This document shows positions 20,634 to 30,400 of a stretch of 40,866 nt of DNA, one piece after another. The stretch is taken from NCBI GenBank assembly GCA_003635305.1, contig PYJE01000112.1, positions 7,614-48,479 of the forward strand. Reading direction: 5' to 3'. Below the pieces are notes generated by a model. The model did no database searches. It was given only the letters and a program-made list of their open reading frames with translations, and was not told the origin of the DNA. Every line of letters begins with the position of its first letter. Within the stretch, counting starts at the first letter, position 1. The stretch comes from Candidatus Poribacteria bacterium (GTDB taxonomy: Bacteria > Poribacteria > WGA-4E > WGA-3G). A program made the translations under genes and the position numbers.

Positions 20634-21024
20634 AAAACAGGGGCGGAAACTTGGACGGACGAGCAGCCATCGCAAGGCACTCTTCCGGAACCAGGCAACC
20701 GCGCTTTTCGAGCATGAACAAATCCGCACTACCTTGCCGAAATGCAAGGAGTTGCGGCGCGTCGCGGAAAAACTGATCACCCTTGCGAAACGGGGAGATC
20801 TGCACGCACGCCGCCAAGCGGCAAAAATGCTTTACGGCCGCGACTTGCACTATACACCACGTCGCGGGGAGAGCGGCGCAATCGACAAACACGATATCCT
20901 ACAGAAACTGTTTGACGAAATCGGGCCGCGGTATCAAGACCGGAGCGGTGGATACACGCGGATTATCCGCGGCGAACTTCGCAAAGGCGATGGCGCGCAG
21001 ATGGCTTATATCCAGTTGGTTTAA
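20623..21024 (+). CDS. rplQ: 50S ribosomal protein L17 (overlaps the rpoA 3' end by 11 bp)
   Basis: [45 protein letters not shown]. Confidence 0.96.
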   Translation: MRHRKQGRKLGRTSSHRKALFRNQATALFEHEQIRTTLPKCKELRRVAEKLITLAKRGDLHARRQAAKMLYGRDLHYTPRRGESGAIDKHDILQKLFDEIGPRYQDRSGGYTRIIRGELRKGDGAQMAYIQLV

Positions 21025-21091
21025 GCGAAACCGCCGCCAATTTCCGTAACGCGCGGGACAGGCCCGCGCAATCTCTCAACCGAACCGAAAA

Positions 21092-21127
21092 CCGTCCACT
21101 GCCAACGGGCTGTGGACGGTTTTTTTT
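21092..21127 (+). terminator. Rho-independent terminator ending the ribosomal superoperon
   Basis: CCGTCCAC-tgccaacgggct-GTGGACGG-TTTTTTTT. Confidence 0.92.
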
Positions 21128-21144
21128 GCGCGTCGCGGGAGTTG

Positions 21145-22515
21145 TTAGAACCGATACGCCGCCGATACAAAAACTCGATGTGTGACGCGTTCGGTTGTTA
21201 ACGCATTATTGCTGCGCTGCCAATTGCCTAACATATACGCCAAATCCACCTTCAGCATATTCTCAAAAACCTTGCCGACACCCATCGTCAAGAAATCGCG
21301 CTCGTTCTCAACGTCAGTTTCCGTGAACGGAAGGGTATCGCGAAAATAGCCGAGCCGGACGTGCGTATCAATCACCGGGATGCGATATTCTGCGCCGAGC
21401 CGCGCTTGAAGCGTGGTAGCGTAGAATTTCTCAAAATTGTTCTGCGAGATGTTGTCTGCAGGCACCGGATCATAGCGGGTTTGCGTCCAGTCGGTGAGTT
21501 GGACATCGCCTGCGAAGGTGAGGCGTTTGTCCAGCAGTTTGATGGCGATGCCTGTTCCGATTTCAAACGGCCTCTCAATATCAAACGCCTGCGCGCCGCT
21601 CTCCGAATCCGATATCTGCTCTCCATCGTCATAATAGGCGACGGTGCCTTGATACCAATGTTCGTTGACACTGAGTTCAATCGGCGAGACGAGGGTGATG
21701 CCGAGACTGATAGCGTCTGTCAGGTGTGCGAGCAAACCTATCCTTCCGCCGATGCCTGAATATTCCCGGTCGGTTTCGTCATCATATCTGAAGCGCGCCA
21801 GTTCGCTGTCGATGTTGACGATGTCGGTGGCGGTGGTGTCAAGTTCGTTGAGGCTATGTCCTTGCCAGAAATCGATTGAGCCGCCGATGAGGATGCGCTT
21901 GGTGAGCGACATGCTTGCACCGAAGCTCCAAATTCCGATGCCGCCGGTGTTGACGTTGGTTTCATCAACGGCGAGCCCGCTGAACTCTGTCCCTGAGCCC
22001 GGGTCGATGCCCTGAATAGCGGTTTGGGTATCAAAGTTTTGCGCGCGGTTGTATCCGAAGGCAATGGCGAGTCCGCCTTCTCTACGCGGGAACGGATAAA
22101 CCATCCCGATGGCATTCGGTCTCACCTGCGAGCGGCTCGTGCCAGTTGTCTCCGCGCCTGCAAACGTTGTATCCGCGGTTGCGGTGTTATGCGAGAAGCT
22201 GGTGAAGAGCTCAAACTGACGGATTTGGGCTAAGCCTGCGGGGTTCCAATAAAGCGCGGTGTAATCGTCGGCGAGTCCGAGGGATGCGCCGCCCATGCCC
22301 ATCTCCCGCGCGCCAACGCCGAACGTGTTGCCGATGGCCATTTCTTCCACTTGCGCTGCGCCAACAGATGCAAAGAAACCGATGGCGAGTAGGCAGAATA
22401 AGAGGCGATAGCCTTTCCTTCGCTTGTCCCGTGGCGCGCGGGTTTCCTGTCCCCCGCTATGCCCCGGTCTGCCTCGGTGTTTGTCCGTAATTCGTTTCAT
22501 TTTTCTTTCCTCCAT
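21145..22515 (-). CDS. Outer-membrane protein of the FadL/PorV/UPF0164-like beta-barrel type
   Basis: Signal-like N-terminus, GVGAREMGMGGASLGLADDYTALYWNPAGLA motif, C-terminal FVSAAYRF. Confidence 0.75.
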   Translation of the reverse strand: MEERKMKRITDKHRGRPGHSGGQETRAPRDKRRKGYRLLFCLLAIGFFASVGAAQVEEMAIGNTFGVGAREMGMGGASLGLADDYTALYWNPAGLAQIRQFELFTSFSHNTATADTTFAGAETTGTSRSQVRPNAIGMVYPFPRREGGLAIAFGYNRAQNFDTQTAIQGIDPGSGTEFSGLAVDETNVNTGGIGIWSFGASMSLTKRILIGGSIDFWQGHSLNELDTTATDIVNIDSELARFRYDDETDREYSGIGGRIGLLAHLTDAISLGITLVSPIELSVNEHWYQGTVAYYDDGEQISDSESGAQAFDIERPFEIGTGIAIKLLDKRLTFAGDVQLTDWTQTRYDPVPADNISQNNFEKFYATTLQARLGAEYRIPVIDTHVRLGYFRDTLPFTETDVENERDFLTMGVGKVFENMLKVDLAYMLGNWQRSNNALTTERVTHRVFVSAAYRF

Positions 22516-22542
22516 TGTTCGTCTCCCTCAATTATGAACACT

Positions 22543-22571
22543 ATTTTAACGGATTTTGCTCAGGATGTCAA
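22543..22571 (-). promoter_or_regulatory. Sigma70-like promoter for the OMP gene
   Basis: Minus strand TTGACA-17 bp-TAAAAT. Confidence 0.75.
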
Positions 22572-22698
22572 GATTTTCGTTTTTTTCGGAGAGGCCGATT
22601 TATCCGCCTGCCGCGCCCTTTTCATTCTGGTTCGGCAATCTCTTCTGCGCGGGCTAGTGCGGGTTGCGACATGCGAATCACCTCAAGGTTCAATCTGG

Positions 22699-22723
22699 TA
22701 GGCGCGGTTTGCAACCGCGCCTA
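22699..22723. repeat. Palindromic element TAGGCGCGGTT-tgc-AACCGCGCCTA (second repeat family)
   Basis: 11-bp perfect stem; related to 8586-8622. Confidence 0.75.
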
Positions 22724-22789
22724 TCCGAAAAGCGCGATGACAACGCGCGCCTACTGGGTTCGTTTAGTGCGAGTCTGTTTGAGTTCTTC

Positions 22790-23725
22790 CTAACCCGCTT
22801 CAAACAGACGCGTTTGCGACGAATACTCCTCAATCCTTTCGTTAGCGAGCGCGATATACTTTTCCTCAACGTCATAACCGATATAGTGCCGCCCGGCTTT
22901 CAACGCGCTCAAGCAGGTTGTCCCACTGCCACAAAACGGATCCAACACGACATCGCCTTCAAACGTATACAACTGAATCAGGCGGTGCGGCAACTCTTCC
23001 GGAAACGGCGCGGGATGCCCGATGCTTCTCGCCGAGGCTGCAGAGAAAGTCCAGACACTTTTCGTCCATTCCAAAAAATCCTCTTTGCGGATGGAGTTCG
23101 GTTTGCCGTTGCGTTTCCGCGAGAACGTATCCTTAGAAAAGACGAGGATGTATTCGTGGATATCCCGCAGCACCGGATTCGCCGCTGACATCCAACTCCC
23201 CCATGCCGTTGATGAGCCCGCGCTTGAACCTTTGTCCCAGATGAGCTCCCCGCGCATATAGTAGCCAATCTCCAGCATATCTTCGATGATATAGTTGTGC
23301 AACGGAATGTAGGGTTTCCTTCCTAAATTCGCGATATTAATGCAGGCTCTGCCGCCTGTCACCAATGTCCGATACGTCTCGGCGAAGACGGCCCTAAGCA
23401 GCTCCCGATACTCCGCCAGCGATAAATCGTCGTCGTATTCCTTCTTCGCGTTATAGGGAGGCGAGGTTACCATCAGATGGACGCTTCCGTCGGGAATTTC
23501 GGTCATCTGCTCGCTGGTTTTGCAATAGAGGCGGTTTAGCGTTTCTGCCGGAATCGGGTTTTCTATCCAGGTGTCGGGTTCTGTCAGTTGCTGTCCTGCG
23601 TAAAGTTGGCTATTGTAAAACGCGCTGGAATCGTGCGCGACTTTTTTCGGCATTCCGAACGCGCTGGTTTGGGTGCCGCGCTGTTTTGAGTTTGGATTGG
23701 GGTTGTTCATAGTTTTCTGAGTCAT
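22790..23725 (-). CDS. Site-specific DNA methyltransferase (N4-cytosine/N6-adenine family), solo
   Basis: VTSPPYNAKKEYDDDLS catalytic motif and DPFCGSGTTCLSALKAGRHYIGYDVEEKY SAM motif; ORF is open to 23800 through a repeat. Confidence 0.88.
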   Translation of the reverse strand: MTQKTMNNPNPNSKQRGTQTSAFGMPKKVAHDSSAFYNSQLYAGQQLTEPDTWIENPIPAETLNRLYCKTSEQMTEIPDGSVHLMVTSPPYNAKKEYDDDLSLAEYRELLRAVFAETYRTLVTGGRACINIANLGRKPYIPLHNYIIEDMLEIGYYMRGELIWDKGSSAGSSTAWGSWMSAANPVLRDIHEYILVFSKDTFSRKRNGKPNSIRKEDFLEWTKSVWTFSAASARSIGHPAPFPEELPHRLIQLYTFEGDVVLDPFCGSGTTCLSALKAGRHYIGYDVEEKYIALANERIEEYSSQTRLFEAG

Positions 23726-23757
23726 CTCATTGAGCCGTGCGGTACCACCCTTGGAAC

Positions 23758-23835
23758 GTAGGGCGGGGGCCTGTCCTCCGCCATGCTGCGGTTTGTTCAT
23801 GAATCAACGCTTGCGAGGGACAGGCCCTCGCGCTG
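23758..23835. repeat. Two palindromic repeat cores in opposite orientation between the MTase and VWA genes
   Basis: gtagggcgggggcctgtcctccgcc (23758-23782) and gcgagggacaggccctcgcgctgcg (~23813-23835). Confidence 0.85.
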
Positions 23836-23862
23836 CGGGAGGAAAACGTTATCCAGTTTGCA

Positions 23863-24831
23863 TTACCTATCCACCAGCCAGAGCTCTCCTTCGCTAACGT
23901 TGGCGAGCTGCTTCAACATCACCGCGCCCGGGAAATTCGGTGCCATCCCGATGCTCATGGCGAAAATCCGGCCATTGCCAGTTGCGTGTCGCCCAACTAA
24001 CCCCAGGTCTGGGCTCTCAAGCGTCGTTGGAATGCCGTCGCTAAAAAGGACGACGATGGTCGGCGCGGTCCCGGCGATTGCTGTCAACGCCGTTAACATA
24101 TCCTGGTCGGTGCCTTTTGCGCGCAGCTGTGCTCTGATGTCCGCCAAATATGCCGCCCCTGCACTCACCGTATCCTCTGTCACTGGGACAAAGTTGCCCT
24201 GATAAACGACAAGTTCCGCGCTAAATGCCATGATGTTAAAACTATCATGTGCCTCAAGGAAGGTTAACGAATCGCGCATGAGGTTAACGATTTTTCGCAG
24301 TTTCGCTTCGGGGAGGTTCTGCATGCTGGTGGAGAGATCGATGCAGTAGACGATGCGTTGCGCTCCCTCCTGTGCCTCAATGAACTTCACCAACCGACTT
24401 TTGGGGCGCGTCTCCGTTTTCGGTTTCTTGACAAAGGGCCGTTCGATACTCTTCTGGACGCGCGGCGCGCCCTCAAATTCAACGGTAGTCGTCGCCGGTC
24501 CGACGGTATCGCCGACGTTGAGTTCTCCGAACGGCTGGAACGGTGCCGGTTCTGCGGCAGAAACTACGCCTCGGTGGCTAGGAGGCGCGTTGCTCGTGAG
24601 GATTTTTAGGCGTGGTTCACTCACCGTCCGCGTCGTCGGCTGTTGGACTTGCGGACGTTTCGGCGGCGTGATGCGTCGCACCTTCGGCTTCTCTTCCGAG
24701 ATAAGCACCGCGTTGATGCCGGTGACATCCCGCATAGGATTGGTGCTAAACCAGAAGAAGAACCCGATTACGCCAACGATGGCATGCAGAGCGATGGAGA
24801 TGAATAAGGATTTACTGGATTTTGATTTCAT
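23863..24831 (-). CDS. TonB/TolA-like membrane-anchored protein with a C-terminal von Willebrand factor A domain
   Basis: Single N-terminal TM (ISIALHAIVGVIGFFFWFS), proline-rich linker, VWA MIDAS-like DLSTS and VVLFSDGIPT. Confidence 0.75.
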   Translation of the reverse strand: MKSKSSKSLFISIALHAIVGVIGFFFWFSTNPMRDVTGINAVLISEEKPKVRRITPPKRPQVQQPTTRTVSEPRLKILTSNAPPSHRGVVSAAEPAPFQPFGELNVGDTVGPATTTVEFEGAPRVQKSIERPFVKKPKTETRPKSRLVKFIEAQEGAQRIVYCIDLSTSMQNLPEAKLRKIVNLMRDSLTFLEAHDSFNIMAFSAELVVYQGNFVPVTEDTVSAGAAYLADIRAQLRAKGTDQDMLTALTAIAGTAPTIVVLFSDGIPTTLESPDLGLVGRHATGNGRIFAMSIGMAPNFPGAVMLKQLANVSEGELWLVDR

Positions 24832-24865
24832 GATTTTATGAATTTTCCGATTATAGGTTGCTGGA

Positions 24866-24894
24866 ATTTTAGCATAATTTGGGGAAGATTTCAA
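24866..24894 (-). promoter_or_regulatory. Sigma70-like promoter for the VWA gene
   Basis: Minus strand TTGAAA-17 bp-TAAAAT. Confidence 0.65.
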
Positions 24895-24952
24895 GAAAAA
24901 AAACGCGCTGTGCGGCAGTTTTCAGAATAGCGGACTGACAGGATTCGTGGGG

Positions 24953-25450
24953 TTACCGTCTCTTTTTTTGGAAAAGAATGCCCGCGAGATTCCGCTCCCT
25001 ACCGCACCGGTCTGTCTGAACCGTCAACCCTCCACCAAAGGACACTTTGAGGCCTTGTTTTTTCTTCCTCGGGTTTGTCCACTTAATACCTCTGCCATGG
25101 AAAAGAATTGGAACGTAGATGGGTTTTGACCGTGGCAAGGTCGAAACAATTTGGCGGGCGAAATTCAGACTATTTTCTGTCTTTTCAATTACGTCCGATT
25201 CGGGAGCTTTGCCGCTCTTGAGTTCAATGGTTGCCACAAAGAGGAAACTCTGATCCCTAAAGAAGAGTAGCCGGTCGCACCGTTTCTCAGTCTTTTTGCG
25301 CGAATCAAACTCCGTTTCCAGATTGACGACAACTAGCTCTCTTGGCAAGCCATCCATGTCAACCTTGCAACCCTCTCCGCCACACGAAGTGACAAGACTC
25401 TCTTTGTTAAATTGCGCGCTGATGTCCTCAAGCGCTTTACGCTCATTCAT
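24953..25450 (-). CDS. Small PD-(D/E)XK-nuclease-like protein, cassette copy A
   Basis: MNERKALEDIS...KRCDRLLFFRDQSFLFVATIELKSGK...NFARQIV...LFHG...RCGRERNLA; homologous to 38953-39462; ATG lies inside the upstream ATPase 3' end. Confidence 0.7.
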   Translation of the reverse strand: MNERKALEDISAQFNKESLVTSCGGEGCKVDMDGLPRELVVVNLETEFDSRKKTEKRCDRLLFFRDQSFLFVATIELKSGKAPESDVIEKTENSLNFARQIVSTLPRSKPIYVPILFHGRGIKWTNPRKKKQGLKVSFGGGLTVQTDRCGRERNLAGILFQKKRR

Positions 25451-26951
25451 GCGACTGATTATCCTCCGTTTGAACAAGCCAGTTTTGGAGGCGTGCCGAA
25501 CGATTGTAGAGGTCTGACGCTACGTCAATGTATTCCTCCGGATCTACGCCATCAACGCGATTGTATTCAATCTCCGTGACGATTCCATCGGGTTGAAAAC
25601 GCCAGACACCGACCTCTTCTTTTTCAAGCGTTACCGGTGATTCGCCGTAAGGTTTGCCTAACTTTTCATCCAACTCTCCCTCACGAATGAGGTTTCCGAT
25701 TTCTTCAAGGAAGCCGCCGCTGTGCGTTGTGACTACCACGCGCACCCCGGCTTTCACGAGGCGCGCGAGTGCTACCGCTACTTCGGGCTGCGCACCGGGA
25801 TGCAAATGCGATTCCGGTTCCTCAATGATGAGCGTATCGCCGGGGCTGATGATACCGCGGATAAATAGGACCAGCGGCGCGAGTTCGGATACCATAGAGG
25901 AGGCGTTGCTCAGGCGAATCTCCTCTTCCATTCCTCGTGGACGATAGAGGAATTGCGGATATCCACTCGGTGAAGGTTTCATGATTACCTCCCCTGCAAG
26001 CACATCATTTTCCAAAGCCTCGGCAATAGCAACCATGTCATTAGCCGGTTCTTTATGTGGACTATAGAGTATGAGGTTTTGCAGGAAGTCTGCAACCCCG
26101 GTTGAAAATGTTGGAACTTCAGGTAAGCGTTCAAACCCCGCGCGAGTGGAACGTGCCACAAGCGAACTTGCGATGACTGCTTGACCTTGTAGGATTCCAC
26201 TGCGATTAGCGGGTAGGTAAAACGGCTCTCCTGAATCTATGATAGGACTACCGAGAGGATTGCGTCTGATAGGACTATCGTGACGGTAACTACGCGATTC
26301 AAAGTGTGGAGTCTTGTCCAACCCCGGCGCATACTCAGAGCGAAGGGGGGCATCTCCGTTGATGGCTCCATGGACAGTGACATCTGATTCGGCAATCTGC
26401 ATGTTAAAGTTCCAGTGAAGTAAATCTTCCTCGCTTACTTCCACTTTGATGGCAGTGTCATGGCGATGCCCTTTGACTGAGTGTCTCATCTGCGAAACAG
26501 ACTCAAGATCGAAGCAGGTTTCAAATTCCTCCCTGAATCTTTGGGGAATGTTGAAATTTGATTCAATCTCCGCGCGGAGTTCCTGTGGTAGATGTGAGAA
26601 CTTTAACGGCTTCTCCGCCGTTTTTAGTTTTTCAAATACGGCGTAAAGCTTCTCGTCGCGACTATTGCCTCGCAAAAAATGGTTGGAATCTAATAATGCT
26701 CCCCGCCTAACGCGAGATTGCCAAGGAGAGAAAACCTCAATCTGTGGGAAAGGAATAGGTGGAAAACCAACAAAACTCCGGTGCAACGTATAAAGCAGCG
26801 TGGCGAAATAGGTTTTCCCAGTGTTACTCGGACCGACAAACACTGTCAGTGGACGCAAGTCAACGGTGCCTTCCACAATCGGACCGAAATTCCGCACGGC
26901 GATTTTGACGTTCGGATGTTTGGGGGCATCGATGGTTCTTATCTTTTTCAT
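25443..26951 (-). CDS. AAA/OLD-like ATPase, cassette copy A
   Basis: Walker A GPSNTGKT, Walker B DTLIIEEPESHLHPG, H-loop VVTTHS; VRNFGPI...LRPLTVFVGPSNTGK. Confidence 0.88.
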   Translation of the reverse strand: MKKIRTIDAPKHPNVKIAVRNFGPIVEGTVDLRPLTVFVGPSNTGKTYFATLLYTLHRSFVGFPPIPFPQIEVFSPWQSRVRRGALLDSNHFLRGNSRDEKLYAVFEKLKTAEKPLKFSHLPQELRAEIESNFNIPQRFREEFETCFDLESVSQMRHSVKGHRHDTAIKVEVSEEDLLHWNFNMQIAESDVTVHGAINGDAPLRSEYAPGLDKTPHFESRSYRHDSPIRRNPLGSPIIDSGEPFYLPANRSGILQGQAVIASSLVARSTRAGFERLPEVPTFSTGVADFLQNLILYSPHKEPANDMVAIAEALENDVLAGEVIMKPSPSGYPQFLYRPRGMEEEIRLSNASSMVSELAPLVLFIRGIISPGDTLIIEEPESHLHPGAQPEVAVALARLVKAGVRVVVTTHSGGFLEEIGNLIREGELDEKLGKPYGESPVTLEKEEVGVWRFQPDGIVTEIEYNRVDGVDPEEYIDVASDLYNRSARLQNWLVQTEDNQSHE

Positions 26952-27136
26952 TTCGTGTGTTGTCCTTACTATTAGGTTTCGCTTGGGAAAGTTCCTGAAA
27001 TAAGCGAACCGTAAGCAGTTACGTTATTTTATCGTCGCGCTAAGGGAAATAAGGGCATGCCTCTGGCGGATGAGACATCAAGCCCATTATGCGCCACATG
27101 CATTCGGTTGGTGCCGCCACTGTCATTATACTAAAA

Positions 27137-27165
27137 ATTATAGCATAACTAAGGAGAAAAGTCAA
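27137..27165 (-). promoter_or_regulatory. Sigma70-like promoter upstream of cassette A
   Basis: Minus strand TTGACT-17 bp-TATAAT. Confidence 0.65.
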
Positions 27166-27216
27166 GCCAAAATTCACTTTTAGGAGATTCATGTTCTCCT
27201 CATTAGGTTGAGTGTG

Positions 27217-27433
27217 GCGAGGGACAGGCCCTCGCCCTACAGGTGCGCGGGATGCAGGTGGCTTGGCGAGGGACAGGCCCTCGCCATACGGATTAGCGAA
27301 AGTTGATGCTTGGCGAGGGACAGGCCCTCGCCCTACGGGTGCGTGGGATGCAGGTGGCATGGCGAGGGACAGGCCCTCGCCCTACGAATTAGCGAAAGTT
27401 GATGCTTGGCGAGGGACAGGCCCTCGCCCTACG
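27217..27433. repeat. Array of 5 palindromic cores with alternating spacers (higher-order ~96-bp unit)
   Basis: gcgagggacaggccctcgcc(c/a)tacg at 27217, 27266, 27313, 27362, 27409 (spacing 49/47/49/47). Confidence 0.95.
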
Positions 27434-27452
27434 GAACCAAGACGTTATTCCC

Positions 27453-30400
27453 CTAACGCATTGTCACGCGCGCTTGTTTTTCTAACTTCCGGCGGAGGAC
27501 GATACCCCACTGCCCTACTACCCACAGCGCGCTCCCGTCTTTCGCACGCGTGATGACGTAGAGGGCATTGTCAATATCGGTATGCTCCTGCTCCCACGTC
27601 TCACCGCTATCGGTTGAATGGAGAATTAGCCCCTTTTCGCCGACGACATAGAGCTCGTTTTCGGAAAGTGCCAAAATGCCGTGCAGCGTTTTGGTAGTCC
27701 CGCTTGATTTCGCTGTCCACGTAAACCCACCATCGGTGGTTTTCAGGACGATGCCGTGTAGTCCTACCGCCCATCCCTTGCGCTTGGCAATAAAGGAAAC
27801 CGCGTTCAGATCATAGCCAGTCTGCGTTTCGTGGAATCGCCAATATTCGCCGCCGTTGATGGTGCGTTGGATGATGCCGCTATGTCCCACCGCCCAACCG
27901 AGGGGAGCGAACTTCATGTCAATATGCATCAGGTCTTTGCCTGTAGTGGTGCGTTGCGGTGTCCACGTCGGGCCTCCATCTTTATTATGGATGATTTGCC
28001 CATCGCTGCCGGCCGCCCATCCTTCGGAGAATTTGCCGAAGTCAATGGCGTTCATCGCAAAACTGCGAGGCGGATCCCCCTCTATAAACGGCGGTCTTTC
28101 CGGTGTATCACCCGCTGTCCACGCCTGTCCATCAGTGGTATACAGCACCGTTCCATCGCGTTGCATTGCCCATCCCCACTTCGGTTCGAGGCTGGTAAAG
28201 TGCACCCCGACGAGGCGTTGGCGCGTTTGGCTCCGCAGCGATTTCCAGTTTTCGCCGCCATCTTGCGTTTCCAGAAGCACGCCGCTATCACCGGCGATCC
28301 AACCGTGCTGTTCATCGTAGAAGAGGACATCACGGAAGTTATCCACCTGCGCTTCGCCGAGTTGACGTTCCCAGGTCTGCCCGCTATCTGCGGTGTGGTA
28401 AATCTTCCCTGCACTACCGACTGCCCACGCGTGTTCAGCGTCTAAGAAATAGACGCTGGCAATGTCCTGTCCGCCGCGTCGCCGCCTTTGCGGTTCAGGA
28501 GGAGGGGCTCCCATGTCTCGATTTTCGGTAGGAGAGACTTCCGCTTGCGCCTTGTCAGGTGGAAGTTCCCCTTCCGGCGCGAAGCGTCCGGGACGTTGCG
28601 TTTGGGAACGGAGTTGCCTTTGGATTGCATCTGCCGGTGCTTCGTCGTATTGAAGGGTGGGGCCTTCTGGTTCCTCGTCTGCAGCATCGCGAGGGACAGG
28701 CCCTCGCGCTACATCACCGAAGGCACCATTGGCATCGCGAGGGACAGACTCTCGCGATACGTTATCGGGGGTGTCTTCGGGTTGTCCCATCGCGAGCATT
28801 TCGCTGGGGATGGAGACAGGGATTGCCCTCCAACTTTCACCTTGATTTTCGGTGATGTAGGCGGTGCCGCCCGCGCCGAATGCCCATGCATTTGTATGTG
28901 AACGGAACGTCACGCGTCGGATACCGCGCGCGCCCGGTTTCGCCGTGCGCAACTTCCACGTCTCACCGCCATCGGTTGTCAACAGCGAATTGCCATCCCC
29001 CAAAACTACCCAGCCGTTCATCGCATCCGCGAAATGGACAGCGGCACCGACATGGTTCGTCTTCGCCTGAATTTTCCAATAGTCGCCGCCATCGACGGTG
29101 TGGAGGATAAAGCCGCCATCTCGCCGTTGCGGCGTGACTGCCCAGCCTTCCTGACTGTTGATGAAGTGGATATCCGAGATGGGTTGCATCGTCGTGCCGG
29201 TTTTCTGGAGTTTCCATGTCTTGCCGCCATCGGTGGTGTGCAAGGTTTGCCCGATGTCCGCACCGAGCCAGCCTTCTTGTGGATTGAGGAATTGCACCGT
29301 GCTGATGCCGCGCAGGTTTTGCACCGTCTTTCGGATAACTTGCCACGTCTCCCCGGCGTTTTCTGTGCGGAGCAAAATACCGGGACCGAAAATCCAGCCG
29401 TGTTTCTCGTCAATGAATTCGACATGGCGCAGATTTTCATTGATGCCGCTATGCTGCGGCAGCCACGTTTTTCCGCCATCGGTGGTATGCGCGATGACAC
29501 CGCTTGAACCGACTGCCCAACCGTTCTGTGCATCGACGAAATGCGTATCGGAGAAATTCGTCTGCCACGTGGCTTGACGGATGATATCCCAATGATAGAC
29601 GACCGGGGTGAGCGGTTCCTCTTCCGCCGCTGCTTCCGCCACTTCCTCTGCGACAGGCGGCAGTTTCGCCGGGAGTTCTGCCTCTTCTACAGAATACCGC
29701 ATCGCAATGCCGCCCTTGCCTACCGCGACAACTCCCTGCGGAGAGAGTGCCAATCCGTAGAGATCGTTGTCGGTGCCGCTCTCTTGCAGTTCCCACTTCG
29801 CGCCGCCATTCGTCGTGGTGAGCATCACGCCGTTATCACCGACAATCAGGCCGTGCTGCGTATCGGCAAAATAGAGTTTATTTAGGTTTTCTTGCGTGCC
29901 ACTTCGTTGGAAGTTCCACTTCTCCCCACCGTTTTTGGTGAACAGAATCTCGCCGAATTGCCCGACAATCCAACCGGTGTTTTCATCGGCAAAATAGACA
30001 GCGTAGAGCTCGTTGTAGGTGCCGGTGGTTTGATGCCGCCAAGTGAGTCCACCGTCGCGCGTAGTGAGGCAGATGCCGGGCCATCCGATTGCCCAGCCTC
30101 GCTTCTCGTTAAGAAAGTAGACACCTTTGAGCATGTGGAATTCGCCGGGGGATTGTTGCACCCACGTTTCGCCGCTATCTGCGGTGTGCAGAATCGTGCT
30201 GAGGTCTCCGACAATCCATCCTTTTTGCGGGCTAATAAAATGGACAGAACGGAGGGTATAGCCGCCGCCGCCAGACTGACGTTCCCAGTTCGCGCCGCCA
30301 TCGTTGGTATGCACGATGAGCCCGCGTTCGCCGACGGCCCACCCGTGTTTATCGGTGGCAAAATAGATGTTCCAGATGCCGTCCCAGATATCGGTATCAA

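Noticed and set aside
24894-24953. Cassette A, VWA gene and MTase as a single operon/defence island
   Set aside because: The VWA gene has its own consensus-spaced promoter (24866-24894) and repeats separate it from the MTase, so a single transcriptional unit is not supported.
27040-27192. Possible 50-aa small membrane protein MNLLKVNFGLTFLLSYAIIFSIMTVAAPTE... with a GAGGAG SD
   Set aside because: It overlaps the better-supported minus-strand promoter TTGACT-17-TATAAT and has no recognisable homology; kept only as a note.
27217-27433. CRISPR-like array (25-bp repeats with ~23-bp spacers)
   Set aside because: The spacers are themselves repeated in alternation, the repeat is a dispersed palindrome found at many loci, and no cas genes are present.
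28488-28901. ORFs on the + strand antisense to the Ycf48-repeat gene (and many similar antisense ORFs across 27-31 kb)
   Set aside because: High-GC antisense shadows of a repetitive CDS; no SD, no domain-like content.
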